Below, one piece after another: positions 14,963 to 22,067 of a stretch of 23,267 bases of DNA. Numbering within the stretch: the stretch's first letter is position 1; each line of letters starts with the position of its first letter. The stretch covers positions 1 to 23,267 of the forward strand of contig JAJYPO010000015.1 of the NCBI GenBank assembly GCA_021795275.1, read 5' to 3'. Made by a program: the position numbers and the translations under genes. The notes beneath the pieces are model-generated. The model was not told the DNA's origin and searched no databases. It was given only the letters and a program-made list of their open reading frames with translations. This DNA comes from Nitrospirota bacterium. Lineage in GTDB: Bacteria > Nitrospirota_A > Leptospirillia > Leptospirillales > Leptospirillaceae.

Positions 14963-16358
14963 ATGCCTTTTTCCGGTCGCGGCCAGGGGGAAGGCGAGAG
15001 AGCAGAAGATAGAGGAGGCCCGTGGCCAGGATCACCGGAAGGCTGATCCCGGTGGTCTCCACAACTTTCGGAAGAGCTCCCGGCATTGCGTAGTAGAGGG
15101 CGATGCCGGAGAGAAGGGAGATAACTCCGGCCGGGTTGACGCCTCCCGTTCCCCAATAGAGGGATCCGGGGTGGGATTCAAAGAGAGGGGCAGCCATGAG
15201 ATTTCCCTTGCGCCGGATGAGAAAGTCGGTCAGGACCAGGCTCCAGAGCGGGACGAAGAGCCCGCCGATGGTTGTCAGAAAACCGGTGAAATAGTCGATG
15301 AAGCTGTTGAATAAAAACGGGATGAATGCCGCGCCCATCGAGAGGAGGGAGACGACGAGAAGGGCCGGACCCGGTCCCCGGGTTCGGCCCTTCTCTCCGG
15401 TCAGCGAAAGAAGGGCCAATCCGGCGCCATAGAGATTGCTCGAACTGACGCTTACGCAGGAGAGGAAAATGACGGAAAGAGCGACGCCGGAAAGTCCGAG
15501 CCGGGCCATGAGCTGCGAAGGGTCGCTATCGCCGGGATCGAGGTGTCCGGTCAGGAGGCCAAGCCCCAAGACCGCCGTGGCACCAACCAGGACGAACCAG
15601 GCCTGTCCGATCCAGAGACCCAGCCAGGATCCGAGGAGGGCCCCCCGTCCGCTCTTCGAAAAACGCGCGAAGTCTCCGACCTGAAGCCATGTCCAGATAT
15701 TGATGAAGGAGATGTCGAAGAGGCGGACGGGGGAGAATGGGGGAGGGGCGCTGGGATGGAATGAAAGGATGTCCCGGAGCCTCCAGTGGGATAGCACCTG
15801 CCAGCTCTCGATTCCTCCAAAAATAATGAGAAGGATGGAGGCGATCCACTTGAGGCCCCGGATCGCCCCCGCCCCAAGGGATGCGGCCCCTCCCTGGACC
15901 AGGGCTATGGCCAGGATGGCCATCGTCAGGGAGAGGCTGTGATGTCCGGAGGATGTCCCGGAGCCGTTCCAGATCCGGACCAGGGAGACGGCTCCGATAT
16001 AGGTGGTCACCGTGGTCCATCCGATCTGGACCAGGGTTTCGGCGAGGCCCAAAAAGAGGACGCCTCCCCTGACGCCGAGTGACGGAACGGCGAGAAGGAC
16101 GGTCGTGGCGCCGGTCCGGAACGCGACGAGGGCCAGGACAGCCCAGGGGAGGATGATCAGAGGGGACCAGAGAAAGGTGTTCCAGAAAAAGACCGGAATA
16201 CCGGCCAGGGCCAGAAGGCCCCCGAAGTACCAGCTCGAGGCGTTGGCGCTGTCTCCGAACCAGTTCCAGAACAGATCGAAGAAACCATAGATCCGCTCCC
16301 GGGGTGCCAGGGGCCGGATTCCTGCGTGGTCGGGGGACCAAGTCGAAAAAAATCCCAT
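14961..16358 (-). CDS. NCS1-family nucleobase/vitamin permease (CodB-like)
   Basis: A 465-residue inner-membrane transporter with about twelve hydrophobic segments. NWFGDSANASSWYFGGLLAL near the N-terminus (helix 1), the WTTVTTYIGAV segment (helix 3), a central cytosolic stretch and TGFLTTIGGLFVPLWSLVLTDF near the end correspond to the NCS1 pattern of cation-coupled uptake carriers for cytosine, purines, hydantoins or thiamine-related compounds. The substrate cannot be read. The frame extends upstream to 16487 with a basic, poorly conserved leader; ATG at 16358 has GGAGG seven bases before it and is chosen. No nucleobase-catabolic gene is nearby. The gene is convergent with the HU gene. Confidence 0.78.
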   Translation of the reverse strand: MGFFSTWSPDHAGIRPLAPRERIYGFFDLFWNWFGDSANASSWYFGGLLALAGIPVFFWNTFLWSPLIILPWAVLALVAFRTGATTVLLAVPSLGVRGGVLFLGLAETLVQIGWTTVTTYIGAVSLVRIWNGSGTSSGHHSLSLTMAILAIALVQGGAASLGAGAIRGLKWIASILLIIFGGIESWQVLSHWRLRDILSFHPSAPPPFSPVRLFDISFINIWTWLQVGDFARFSKSGRGALLGSWLGLWIGQAWFVLVGATAVLGLGLLTGHLDPGDSDPSQLMARLGLSGVALSVIFLSCVSVSSSNLYGAGLALLSLTGEKGRTRGPGPALLVVSLLSMGAAFIPFLFNSFIDYFTGFLTTIGGLFVPLWSLVLTDFLIRRKGNLMAAPLFESHPGSLYWGTGGVNPAGVISLLSGIALYYAMPGALPKVVETTGISLPVILATGLLYLLLSRLPPGRDRKKA

Positions 16359-16945
16359 CTCCGGTCCTCCATCGAAATGAACTGGCAGAGCGTGGCGTAT
16401 AATCAGGTCTCTATCGATCTTAGCACGCCTTTTCCTCCTCGGCACCAGCAGTCCCGGTCGGGGAGGTCCGATCAGGGACGGAGGCATGAAAAAGAGTCTT
16501 GTCGGATTCGGAGGGATCCTGACAGGGCTCCTTGGCCGGAAAATAAAAGAGATGACGGCAGGGGGAAAGGTTCCACTGTCCCCTGGTCAGGGGCCGCCCG
16601 ACGGCAACCCAACCCCAACATAGTCCGCAAGATGGCCAGTGTGGCCTGAACCACCGGGCGGATCAACCGCATGGACAGCATTCAGGCCAGGTCAGGCGAC
16701 GGGCTTCGGTGCGCCGCCCTTTGGCGAGATCCTTCCGCTCGACGTGATGGGATAGCGCTACCTGGCCGGGGCCCTGTCGATGGCGGGAAAAGACTTCCGG
16801 GGCTTGCCAGGGCTCTGGGGATCAGCCTCCGGTCCCTCTACCGGAAGCTTTCTCCGATCCGCCAGCCGGAGGGGGACTCGAGTTGAAGGGGGGGTTTCTG
16901 GTAAGATCAGGGCGCCGAACGACCCACATTCCTCCGGAGCGCACG
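16359..16945. other. gene-poor region with hairpins and regulator remains
   Basis: About 590 bp between the divergent permease and TPMT-like genes. A 45-codon frame at 16486-16623 (starting MKKSLVGFGGIL) has a GGAGG only one base before its ATG and looks unlikely to be translated. Between 16580 and 16646 three compact hairpins occur: CCCC/GGGG at 16580-16593, GCCG/CGGC at 16593-16605 and GGCCA/TGGCC at 16634-16646. I looked for the conserved B12-box and core of a cobalamin riboswitch, expected before cob genes, and did not find them. The right part holds the regulator remnant at 16702-16886. Confidence 0.5.
16702..16886 (+). pseudogene. remnant of a sigma-54-type activator: Fis-like HTH tail
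   Basis: Two frames together give the C-terminus of an NtrC-class regulator. The first reads PFGEILPLDVMG, a TAG at 16753-16755, then RYLAGALSMAGKDFRG; the second continues with LARALGISLRSLYRKLSP and stops at 16884-16886. The family consensus is LPLD-x5-RYL, a helix ending in a Gly/Asp-Phe turn, then the recognition helix LGIS-x-RTLYRKL, so the match is close and collinear. The join is in G4 at 16798-16801 (one base short), and the TAG replaces a residue of the helix. No AAA+ ATPase or receiver domain can be read upstream, so this is a decayed or truncated copy rather than a simple frameshift in a whole gene. It sits 59 bp before the TPMT-like gene. Confidence 0.7.
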
Positions 16946-17539
16946 ATGCCCGAAATGGATTTTTGGAACAGCCGCTATCTTGAAAAAAATACAGGATGGG
17001 ACCTGGGACGGGTCTCACCCCCGTTTGTTCATCTCGTGGAGTCCGGAAAGATCGCGCCTTACTCGACGGTCCTGATTCCCGGAGCCGGGCGCGGGTGGGA
17101 GGCGATCCATCTGGCCCGGCTGGGCTACCATGTGACCTGCGTGGACTTCGCTCCCGAAGCCATTGCCTCGGCCCGCGAGCTGGCCTTGAAGGAGGGGGCG
17201 ACGGTGACCTTCCTTCTGGAGGACCTCTTCCGGCTGGATCCGGAAAAGCACGGGGTCTTCGACTACCTGCTCGAACAGACCTGTTTCTGCGCCATCGATC
17301 CCGACCGGCGGCCGGATTATGTCCGCATGGCCGTCCGGATGATCCGCCCGGGGGGGGAGCTGGTGGGGCTCTTCTATGTCCACGGACGGGAGGGGGGCCC
17401 CCCCTGGACGACGACCGCGGCGGAGGTCCGGGAGCTCTTTCGGGGGGACTTCGACTTCGTCGAGTTCGCCATCGCCGAACACTCCGTCGAGTCGCGCAAG
17501 GGGGAGGAGATTCTCGCCCGCCTGAGGCGGAGGCCCTGA
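16946..17539 (+). CDS. TPMT-family SAM-dependent methyltransferase
   Basis: A 197-residue methyltransferase related to thiopurine S-methyltransferase (Pfam PF05724). The N-terminus MDFWNSRYLEKNTGWDLGRVSPPF has the WxxRY-x5-W-x8-PPF layout of the family, motif I is VLIPGAGRGWEAIHLARLG (42-60), CVDFAPEAI ends strand 2, and DYLLEQTCFCAIDPDRRPDYV is the characteristic post-motif segment. Bacterial members methylate thiols, halides, selenium or tellurium species; the substrate here is unknown. ATG at 16946 follows GGAG by six bases. The stop is only four bases before cobU, whose ribosome binding site lies inside this gene, so it is probably the first cistron of the cob operon. A direct role in cobamide chemistry is speculation. 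Confidence 0.86.
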   Translation: MPEMDFWNSRYLEKNTGWDLGRVSPPFVHLVESGKIAPYSTVLIPGAGRGWEAIHLARLGYHVTCVDFAPEAIASARELALKEGATVTFLLEDLFRLDPEKHGVFDYLLEQTCFCAIDPDRRPDYVRMAVRMIRPGGELVGLFYVHGREGGPPWTTTAAEVRELFRGDFDFVEFAIAEHSVESRKGEEILARLRRRP

Positions 17540-17543
17540 CGGC

Positions 17544-18062
17544 ATGCGTGATCTGATCCTCGTTTCGGGGGGTGTCCGCTCGGGAAAGACCGCCTTCGCC
17601 GAATCGCTTCTTCTCCATCGCCATCAGCAATCCTGGCTCTATTGGGCCACCGGGCGGGCCGAAGATTCCGAGATGGAGTCCCGGATCGCCCTCCACAGGG
17701 CTTCCCGCCCACCGGGTGTCCACACTGTGGAAGAGGGATTCCGAGCCCTTATGGCCTCGGGGCGTCTGGAGGAGGGGGGAGATCTTCGGGACAGGCCCCT
17801 GCTTCTGGACAGCCTGGGATTTTGCGTCCTGGAGCTTCTCGAGGAGGAGATCGGCCCCTGGATCGAACGCTTTTCCCGCCTGCTTTCGGGAAGGCGGGCG
17901 ACCACGGTGATCGTAACCGAGGAGGTCGGTCTGGGCGGGGTGGCCGGCTCTCCCCTCGGACGCCGCTTCGCGGACCGGATCGGGCTCTGGAACCAGCGCC
18001 TGTCCCTTGAGGCATCCCAGGTCTACGCCGTCATGATGGGGTGTCCGCTCCGGCTCAGGTAG
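17544..18062 (+). CDS. cobU: adenosylcobinamide kinase / adenosylcobinamide-phosphate guanylyltransferase
   Basis: A 172-residue bifunctional enzyme that phosphorylates adenosylcobinamide and transfers GMP, making the activated intermediate for nucleotide-loop assembly. The P-loop GGVRSGKT (9-16) matches the CobU/CobP family form; LHRASRPPGVHTVEEG corresponds to the HR-x2-RP-x2-W-x-T-x-E motif that carries the guanylylated histidine, although the usual Trp is replaced by Val. LLLDSLGFCVLELL and VTEEVGLGGVAGSPLGRRFADRIGLWNQRL are the remaining conserved blocks. Length is typical (about 180). ATG 17544 lies four bases after the TPMT-like stop, suggesting coupled translation. cobT follows after 42 bp. 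Confidence 0.93.
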   Translation: MRDLILVSGGVRSGKTAFAESLLLHRHQQSWLYWATGRAEDSEMESRIALHRASRPPGVHTVEEGFRALMASGRLEEGGDLRDRPLLLDSLGFCVLELLEEEIGPWIERFSRLLSGRRATTVIVTEEVGLGGVAGSPLGRRFADRIGLWNQRLSLEASQVYAVMMGCPLRLR

Positions 18063-18104
18063 GCCGGGGGGCACCGACCACCGACTTTTGGGGAGGATTG
18101 AACG

Positions 18105-19229
18105 GTGACCCAGAAAAAGAATCCGCATTCTCCGGAGCCCGTCTCCGGCTCGCCTGCTTCCTCTCTCCATCCACCCGTTGCCTGGTGGGCCCGTGAAATC
18201 CGCCCGCTGGACTCGGGGTTCGACGCCGCCATCCGTTACCGCCTCGACCATCTGACAAAGCCTCTTGGGAGCTTGGGCCGGCTCGAGGATGTGGCCTTGT
18301 GGTACGCCCGGCTTCACGGCTCGGACCGTCCTCCCGCTCCGAAGGGGTTCTGCGCGGTCTTCGCCGCGGACCACGGGGTGACGGAGGAGGGTGTTTCCGC
18401 CTATCCCCAGTCGGTCACACGGCAGATGGTGATGAACTATCTCGGGGGCGGTGCGGCCATCACCGTTCTCTCCCGGCTCCATGGCTTCGATCTCCGGATC
18501 GTGGATGTCGGGGTCAACGGGGAGCTGGGCGCCGTCCCCGGCCTGGTCAACCGGAAGGTGAGGGCCGGAACCCGGAACTTTGCCCGGGAGCCCGCCATGA
18601 CGCCGGAGGAAGGGATCCGGGCGATGGAGGCCGGAATGGAGATGGCCGTTTCGGCTGCGGAGTCCGGGGCCACGCTCCTCCTGACCGGCGAGATGGGGAT
18701 CGGCAACACGACCGCTTCCTCGGCTCTGGCGGCGGCCCTGCTCCGCCACCCGCCGGAGGACCTGACTGGATCGGGGACAGGCCTGACCTCCGAGGGCCGG
18801 CTCCGGAAGATCCGGGTTATCGACGAGGCCCTGGCCCGCTACCGTCCTCTTCTGGCCTCCCCCATGGACTGGCTGTTCGCCGTCGGCGGTTTCGAGATCG
18901 CCGCTCTGGCCGGCTTCATCATCGGAGGGGCCGTCCGGCGGATCCCGGTGATCCTAGACGGCTTCATCACCGGGACGGCCGCACTGGCGGCGGCAACGCT
19001 GATCCCGGAGCTCCGTCCCTGGCTTTTGGCGAGCCACATGAGCCAGGAGCCGGGCCACCGCCGGATTCTCGAGCATCTGGGACTCGCGCCACTTCTTTCC
19101 CTCGACCTCCGGCTGGGGGAGGGATCGGGGGCGGCCCTGGCCTATCCGCTGGTGGAGTCGGCCGTCGTCCTCTACAACCAGATGGCCACCTTCGAGGAGG
19201 CCCAGGTCTCCCAGGCCGAAGAGGGGTGA
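18105..19229 (+). CDS. cobT: nicotinate-nucleotide--dimethylbenzimidazole phosphoribosyltransferase
   Basis: A 374-residue enzyme that makes alpha-ribazole phosphate from nicotinate mononucleotide and a benzimidazole base, activating the lower ligand of cobamides. DHLTKPLGSLGRLEDVA, FAADHGVTEEGVSAYPQSVT, GEMGIGNTTASSALAAAL and SGTGLT are family hallmarks; LGEGSGAAL contains the catalytic glutamate, E339, equivalent to E. coli CobT Glu317. The first 30 or so residues are a Pro/Ser-rich extension before the conserved start WAREIRPLD. GTG at 18105 has GGGAGG eight bases before it. No CbiZ, BluB or bza gene is in view, so the lower base may be imported or made elsewhere. The stop overlaps the cobS start (GTGA). 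Confidence 0.95.
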   Translation: MTQKKNPHSPEPVSGSPASSLHPPVAWWAREIRPLDSGFDAAIRYRLDHLTKPLGSLGRLEDVALWYARLHGSDRPPAPKGFCAVFAADHGVTEEGVSAYPQSVTRQMVMNYLGGGAAITVLSRLHGFDLRIVDVGVNGELGAVPGLVNRKVRAGTRNFAREPAMTPEEGIRAMEAGMEMAVSAAESGATLLLTGEMGIGNTTASSALAAALLRHPPEDLTGSGTGLTSEGRLRKIRVIDEALARYRPLLASPMDWLFAVGGFEIAALAGFIIGGAVRRIPVILDGFITGTAALAAATLIPELRPWLLASHMSQEPGHRRILEHLGLAPLLSLDLRLGEGSGAALAYPLVESAVVLYNQMATFEEAQVSQAEEG

Positions 19230-19993
19230 GCGATCCTGAGGGTCGGGACCGCTTCCGGGACCGTATTCTCTTCGCCCTGTCCTTTCTGACACGCTTCCCC
19301 GTTCCTGCCCGGGTCCACGCGGCGGGGATGCCCTCCTCCCTCGGGGCCTTTCCCCTTTTGCTCACCGGGCTCCTTCTGGGAGGGGTCCTGGCCGCGGCGG
19401 ATTGGCTTCCGGTCCTTTTGCCCCGACCGATTTCCCCCTTTCTGATGGCCTTTCTCATGCTCGGCCTGTGGATCTCCCTGACGGGGGGGCTCCATCTCGA
19501 CGGGCTGGCCGATACGCTGGAGTCGGCGCTGTCTCCCGTTTCACCCGAGGAGAAGAGGCGCATCCGTAAGGATCCCCGCAAGGGCGTCTACGCTATTGTC
19601 GCCTTGAATCTGCTGCTTCTCGGAAAGTGGATCGGCCTCCTTCTCGCCACGCCCGGACCGGCGGCCGTTTTTCTGGCTCCCCTCCTCTCCCGGGGATTCC
19701 TCTCCCTCCTCTTCAGGTTCCTCTCCCGAGGCAGACCCCTCCCTCAGGGGGGGCTCGGAGCGCTTCTTGCCGGGTCCGGCTGGGCTTCCCCCCTCTCCGC
19801 CACACTCCTCGGAATCCTCGCTGCCTTCGGGACGGGAGGGATCCGGGGGGGGATGGCGGCCCTGGTTCTTTTTTTGGGGCTTTTCCTGGTCGGAGGGGGA
19901 GTCCTGAGGCGGAGCGACGGACTTTCAGGAGATCTGGCAGGATTCCTGATCGAGGGGGGGGAGACGACCTTTCTGCTTCTTCTCTCCCTGTAG
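19226..19993 (+). CDS. cobS: adenosylcobinamide-GDP ribazoletransferase (cobalamin 5'-phosphate synthase)
   Basis: A 255-residue integral membrane enzyme that joins adenosylcobinamide-GDP, the CobU product, with alpha-ribazole (phosphate) from CobT, completing the cobamide. ALSFLTRFPVPARV opens the family pattern; the metal-binding GGLHLDGLADTLESAL and the following RIRKDPRKGVYAIVAL (usual form MKDSRVGAFG) are in the right order, and about six hydrophobic segments follow. The length matches the usual 245-260. GTG at 19226 overlaps the cobT stop TGA in a GTGA junction, indicating coupled translation. The common CobS DG-x-GAFG glycines are changed (KGVYA), a mild departure. Confidence 0.92.
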   Translation: MSDPEGRDRFRDRILFALSFLTRFPVPARVHAAGMPSSLGAFPLLLTGLLLGGVLAAADWLPVLLPRPISPFLMAFLMLGLWISLTGGLHLDGLADTLESALSPVSPEEKRRIRKDPRKGVYAIVALNLLLLGKWIGLLLATPGPAAVFLAPLLSRGFLSLLFRFLSRGRPLPQGGLGALLAGSGWASPLSATLLGILAAFGTGGIRGGMAALVLFLGLFLVGGGVLRRSDGLSGDLAGFLIEGGETTFLLLLSL

Positions 19994-20054
19994 GAGGGGC
20001 CCGGACCCGGCGTATCCTTACTCGCTCGGACATGGTTTGTGTGAGAATCAATTT

Positions 20055-20083
20055 TTGACAACCTTCCTTCGTGGGACTATCCT
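20055..20083 (+). promoter_or_regulatory. sigma-70-type promoter of accA
   Basis: A perfect TTGACA (20055-20060), an ideal 17-bp spacer and TATCCT (20078-20083, four of six). Transcription would start near 20090, leaving about an 80-nt leader before the accA ATG. It also argues against the longer reading frame that begins at 20037, upstream of this promoter. Confidence 0.75.
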
Positions 20084-20168
20084 ACATCGAGATTGGGTCG
20101 ATCCTCCGATTGGGGGGATTACAGGTTCACAGATTTCGAACCGAAGCAGAAGCTTGCGGGAGCCTTTG

Positions 20169-21017
20169 ATGTCGCGAAAAGAAGCCTTGGTTGTCCTTGA
20201 GAGGACCGAACCCGTCTCCGAGACATGGGATAGGGTCCTTCTCGCCAGAGCCAATGACCGGCCGACGGCATGGGACTATGTTCAGCGGATTTTTACAAAC
20301 TTCGTCGAACTCCATGGAGACCGTTCCTTCCGGGATGATCCCTCGATCCTGGCAGGACTTGCCTCCATCGAGGGCCGGAGCGTCGCCATCGTGGCCCACT
20401 ACAAGGGAAAGTCCTTCAAGGACAGGGTCCAGAGGAATTTTGGCATGGCCCACCCTGAAGGGTACCGGAAGGCGCTTCGGGTCATGCGTCTGGCGGAGCA
20501 GTTCCGGCTCCCGATCATATCCCTGATCGACACTCCGGGGGCCTATCCCGGAATCGAGGCCGAAGAGCGCGGACAGGTCGAGGCGATCGCCCGGAATATC
20601 CAGGATATGTTCGAGGTCACCGTCCCGATCGTCGCGACGGTGATCGGGGAGGGAGGAAGCGGCGGGGCCCTGGCGCTCGGTGTGGCGGACCGGATCCTCA
20701 TGCTGGAGAACTCCATCTATTCGGTCATCTCTCCCGAGGCCTGTGCGGCCATTCTCTGGAACGATCCCGCCAAGTCGGCCGAAGCCGCCGCCCAGCTCCG
20801 CATGACCGCCCGGCATCTCCACGGGCTCGGAATCGTGGACGAGATCATCTCCGAGCCGGAAGGCGGGGCGCAGAAAGATGTGGCGAAGATGAGCCAGACC
20901 CTCAAGGCCGCCCTTCTGACGAGACTCTCCGAGGTGGAGGCGCTGGATCGGGATGAGCTTCTCTCACGTCGCTACGAGAAGTTTCACGGGATGGTCCGGT
21001 ATCGTCTTCTCTCCTGA
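20169..21017 (+). CDS. accA: acetyl-CoA carboxylase carboxyltransferase subunit alpha
   Basis: A 282-residue subunit that, with AccD, transfers carboxyl from biotin to acetyl-CoA in the first step of fatty-acid synthesis. Conserved blocks are RPTAWDYVQRIFTNFVELHGD, FGMAHPEGYRKALRVMRLAE, DTPGAYPGIEAEERGQVEAIARN, the oxyanion region VIGEGGSGGALALGVAD and SVISPEACAAILW. ATG at 20169 follows GGGAG. Compared with E. coli AccA (319 residues) it lacks roughly the first 40 residues, the LDFE-PI-ELE helix. Upstream codons in the same frame do not encode that helix, so the short form seems genuine. AccD is not in the window. The gene stands alone with its own promoter after cobS. Confidence 0.93.
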   Translation: MSRKEALVVLERTEPVSETWDRVLLARANDRPTAWDYVQRIFTNFVELHGDRSFRDDPSILAGLASIEGRSVAIVAHYKGKSFKDRVQRNFGMAHPEGYRKALRVMRLAEQFRLPIISLIDTPGAYPGIEAEERGQVEAIARNIQDMFEVTVPIVATVIGEGGSGGALALGVADRILMLENSIYSVISPEACAAILWNDPAKSAEAAAQLRMTARHLHGLGIVDEIISEPEGGAQKDVAKMSQTLKAALLTRLSEVEALDRDELLSRRYEKFHGMVRYRLLS

Positions 21018-21079
21018 CCCCCTTTGCAAGGGTGAATCTTCGGGAAAGTAGTGTCGGTTCATGTTTTTAGTGTTTCCCC

Positions 21080-21109
21080 TTGATCGCGCCCGTTGAGATG
21101 AGGTATCAT
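21080..21109 (+). promoter_or_regulatory. promoter of the metal-efflux operon
   Basis: TTGATC (21080-21085, four of six) and TATCAT (21104-21109, five of six) with an 18-bp spacer. The predicted transcript start, near 21116, falls in the hairpin that follows directly. The match is moderate. Confidence 0.55.
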
Positions 21110-21110
21110 C

Positions 21111-21139
21111 AACCGGGAGCCTTTAGGCTTCTCCCGGTT
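21111..21139 (+). promoter_or_regulatory. perfect hairpin at the predicted transcript start
   Basis: AACCGGGAG (21111-21119) pairs perfectly with CTCCCGGTT (21131-21139); the 11-nt loop can alternatively fold through AGCCT/AGGCT (21118-21129). There is no T-run, so it is not a simple terminator. Placed between the -10 and the start codon, it could be an operator for a metal-responsive repressor or a 5' mRNA element. Confidence 0.55.
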
Positions 21140-21160
21140 AACCTTCACAACGGCGGTCTC

Positions 21161-22066
21161 ATGATATCCCTGCTCCTTCAATCCTTCGGTTACGGACTTC
21201 TACACGGCATTCTTCCCGACGAACATACCTGGCCGATCACCTTCAGCTACGCCATCGGAAATGCCTCCGGCAGGAAAGGCCTGAAATCGGGGCTCTTCTT
21301 TTCGCTTGCATTCACCCTTCAGCGCGCGATCGGATCGGAAGTCTCTTATCTCCTCCTCTTCTCCTGGTTCACGAAGGAGTCGATCGACTCCTTCGTGAAC
21401 ATGGTGGTCGGAGCAGTCATGCTCTGGGCTGGCTGGCAGATTCAGAAGAAAGGACGTTATCTGCATTTTCATCTTCTGGGCCATCATCATGAACCCAGCG
21501 AAGGAGTGGAACGCTCTCCGTCGGTTTTCGGGGCCCAGCACCGTCCAGATATGGCCGACGGGGCCGTCGGGAAGGCGGCCGCTCCGGAAAAGGGTGTCGA
21601 GCCCTTTCCGACCCGCTGGGCGATGATCCACGGCTTTGTGGCCGGCTTCGGGGTGGGCCCCTTCGCCATGTTCGTCTATACCGTGGCCGCCCCCCAGATG
21701 GGCTCTCCCTGGCTGGGATTCCTTCCGGGACTCCTGTTCGGTCTGGGAACCACCGCCATGCTGATGGTCCTCGGAGGGCTTTTCGGCGCCTCCCTCCGGA
21801 CCACCCGGAAGTTCGACGACCATGAAATCGCAGCCATCGGGCTTCGGACGGGAAGCCTCACGCTTCTGGGCGGAGGTGTGGTTTTCGTAGCCGGCGGATT
21901 TCTCCAGGAAGTCCTGCATCTCTATGGGACCGAGATCGATCTCGAAAACTGGATGATCGGGATCATCATGGCCGGCGTGGCCCTTCCGGTCCTCTCCTAC
22001 TCGATCTGGAAGGTCTTGCGGTGCCGGAAGGAATCGGCCCCTCCCTCCCTGCCAGGACTGGCCTAG
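21161..22066 (+). CDS. His-rich polytopic membrane protein, NiCoT/UreH-like metal transporter
   Basis: A 301-residue inner-membrane protein with about six or seven hydrophobic segments in two halves. The first half has GLLHGILPDEHTWPITFSY (His15, Asp20, His22), reminiscent of the metal-binding HxxxxDH of nickel/cobalt permeases and of UreH/RcnA-type proteins; the second has MIHGFVAGFGVGPF with His157. A cytosolic or periplasmic loop, residues 98-112, carries HFHLLGHHHEP, a likely metal-binding patch. ATG at 21161 is chosen because earlier in-frame starts lie in the promoter and hairpin. It is one base from the CusB-like gene, so a role in handling the same metal is inferred. Direction and metal (Ni, Co, Cu) are open; the family call is by motif only. 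Confidence 0.62.
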   Translation: MISLLLQSFGYGLLHGILPDEHTWPITFSYAIGNASGRKGLKSGLFFSLAFTLQRAIGSEVSYLLLFSWFTKESIDSFVNMVVGAVMLWAGWQIQKKGRYLHFHLLGHHHEPSEGVERSPSVFGAQHRPDMADGAVGKAAAPEKGVEPFPTRWAMIHGFVAGFGVGPFAMFVYTVAAPQMGSPWLGFLPGLLFGLGTTAMLMVLGGLFGASLRTTRKFDDHEIAAIGLRTGSLTLLGGGVVFVAGGFLQEVLHLYGTEIDLENWMIGIIMAGVALPVLSYSIWKVLRCRKESAPPSLPGLA

Positions 22067-22067
22067 G

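Noticed and set aside
16486..16623. 45-codon gene starting MKKSLVGFGG
   Set aside because: The GGAGG is only one base from the ATG, the product resembles nothing, and it lies in the permease leader; kept only as a note.
16359..16945. Cobalamin riboswitch before the cob cluster
   Set aside because: The position is right, but I could not find the B12 box or conserved core on the plus strand; only generic hairpins are present.
16758..18749. 663-codon open frame on the minus strand
   Set aside because: It lies opposite the TPMT-like, cobU and cobT genes, which have clear motifs; its product is Arg/Pro/Ser-rich and unlike any family.
20037..20168. Upstream extension of accA from 20037
   Set aside because: It begins before the TTGACA promoter and does not encode the AccA N-terminal helix.
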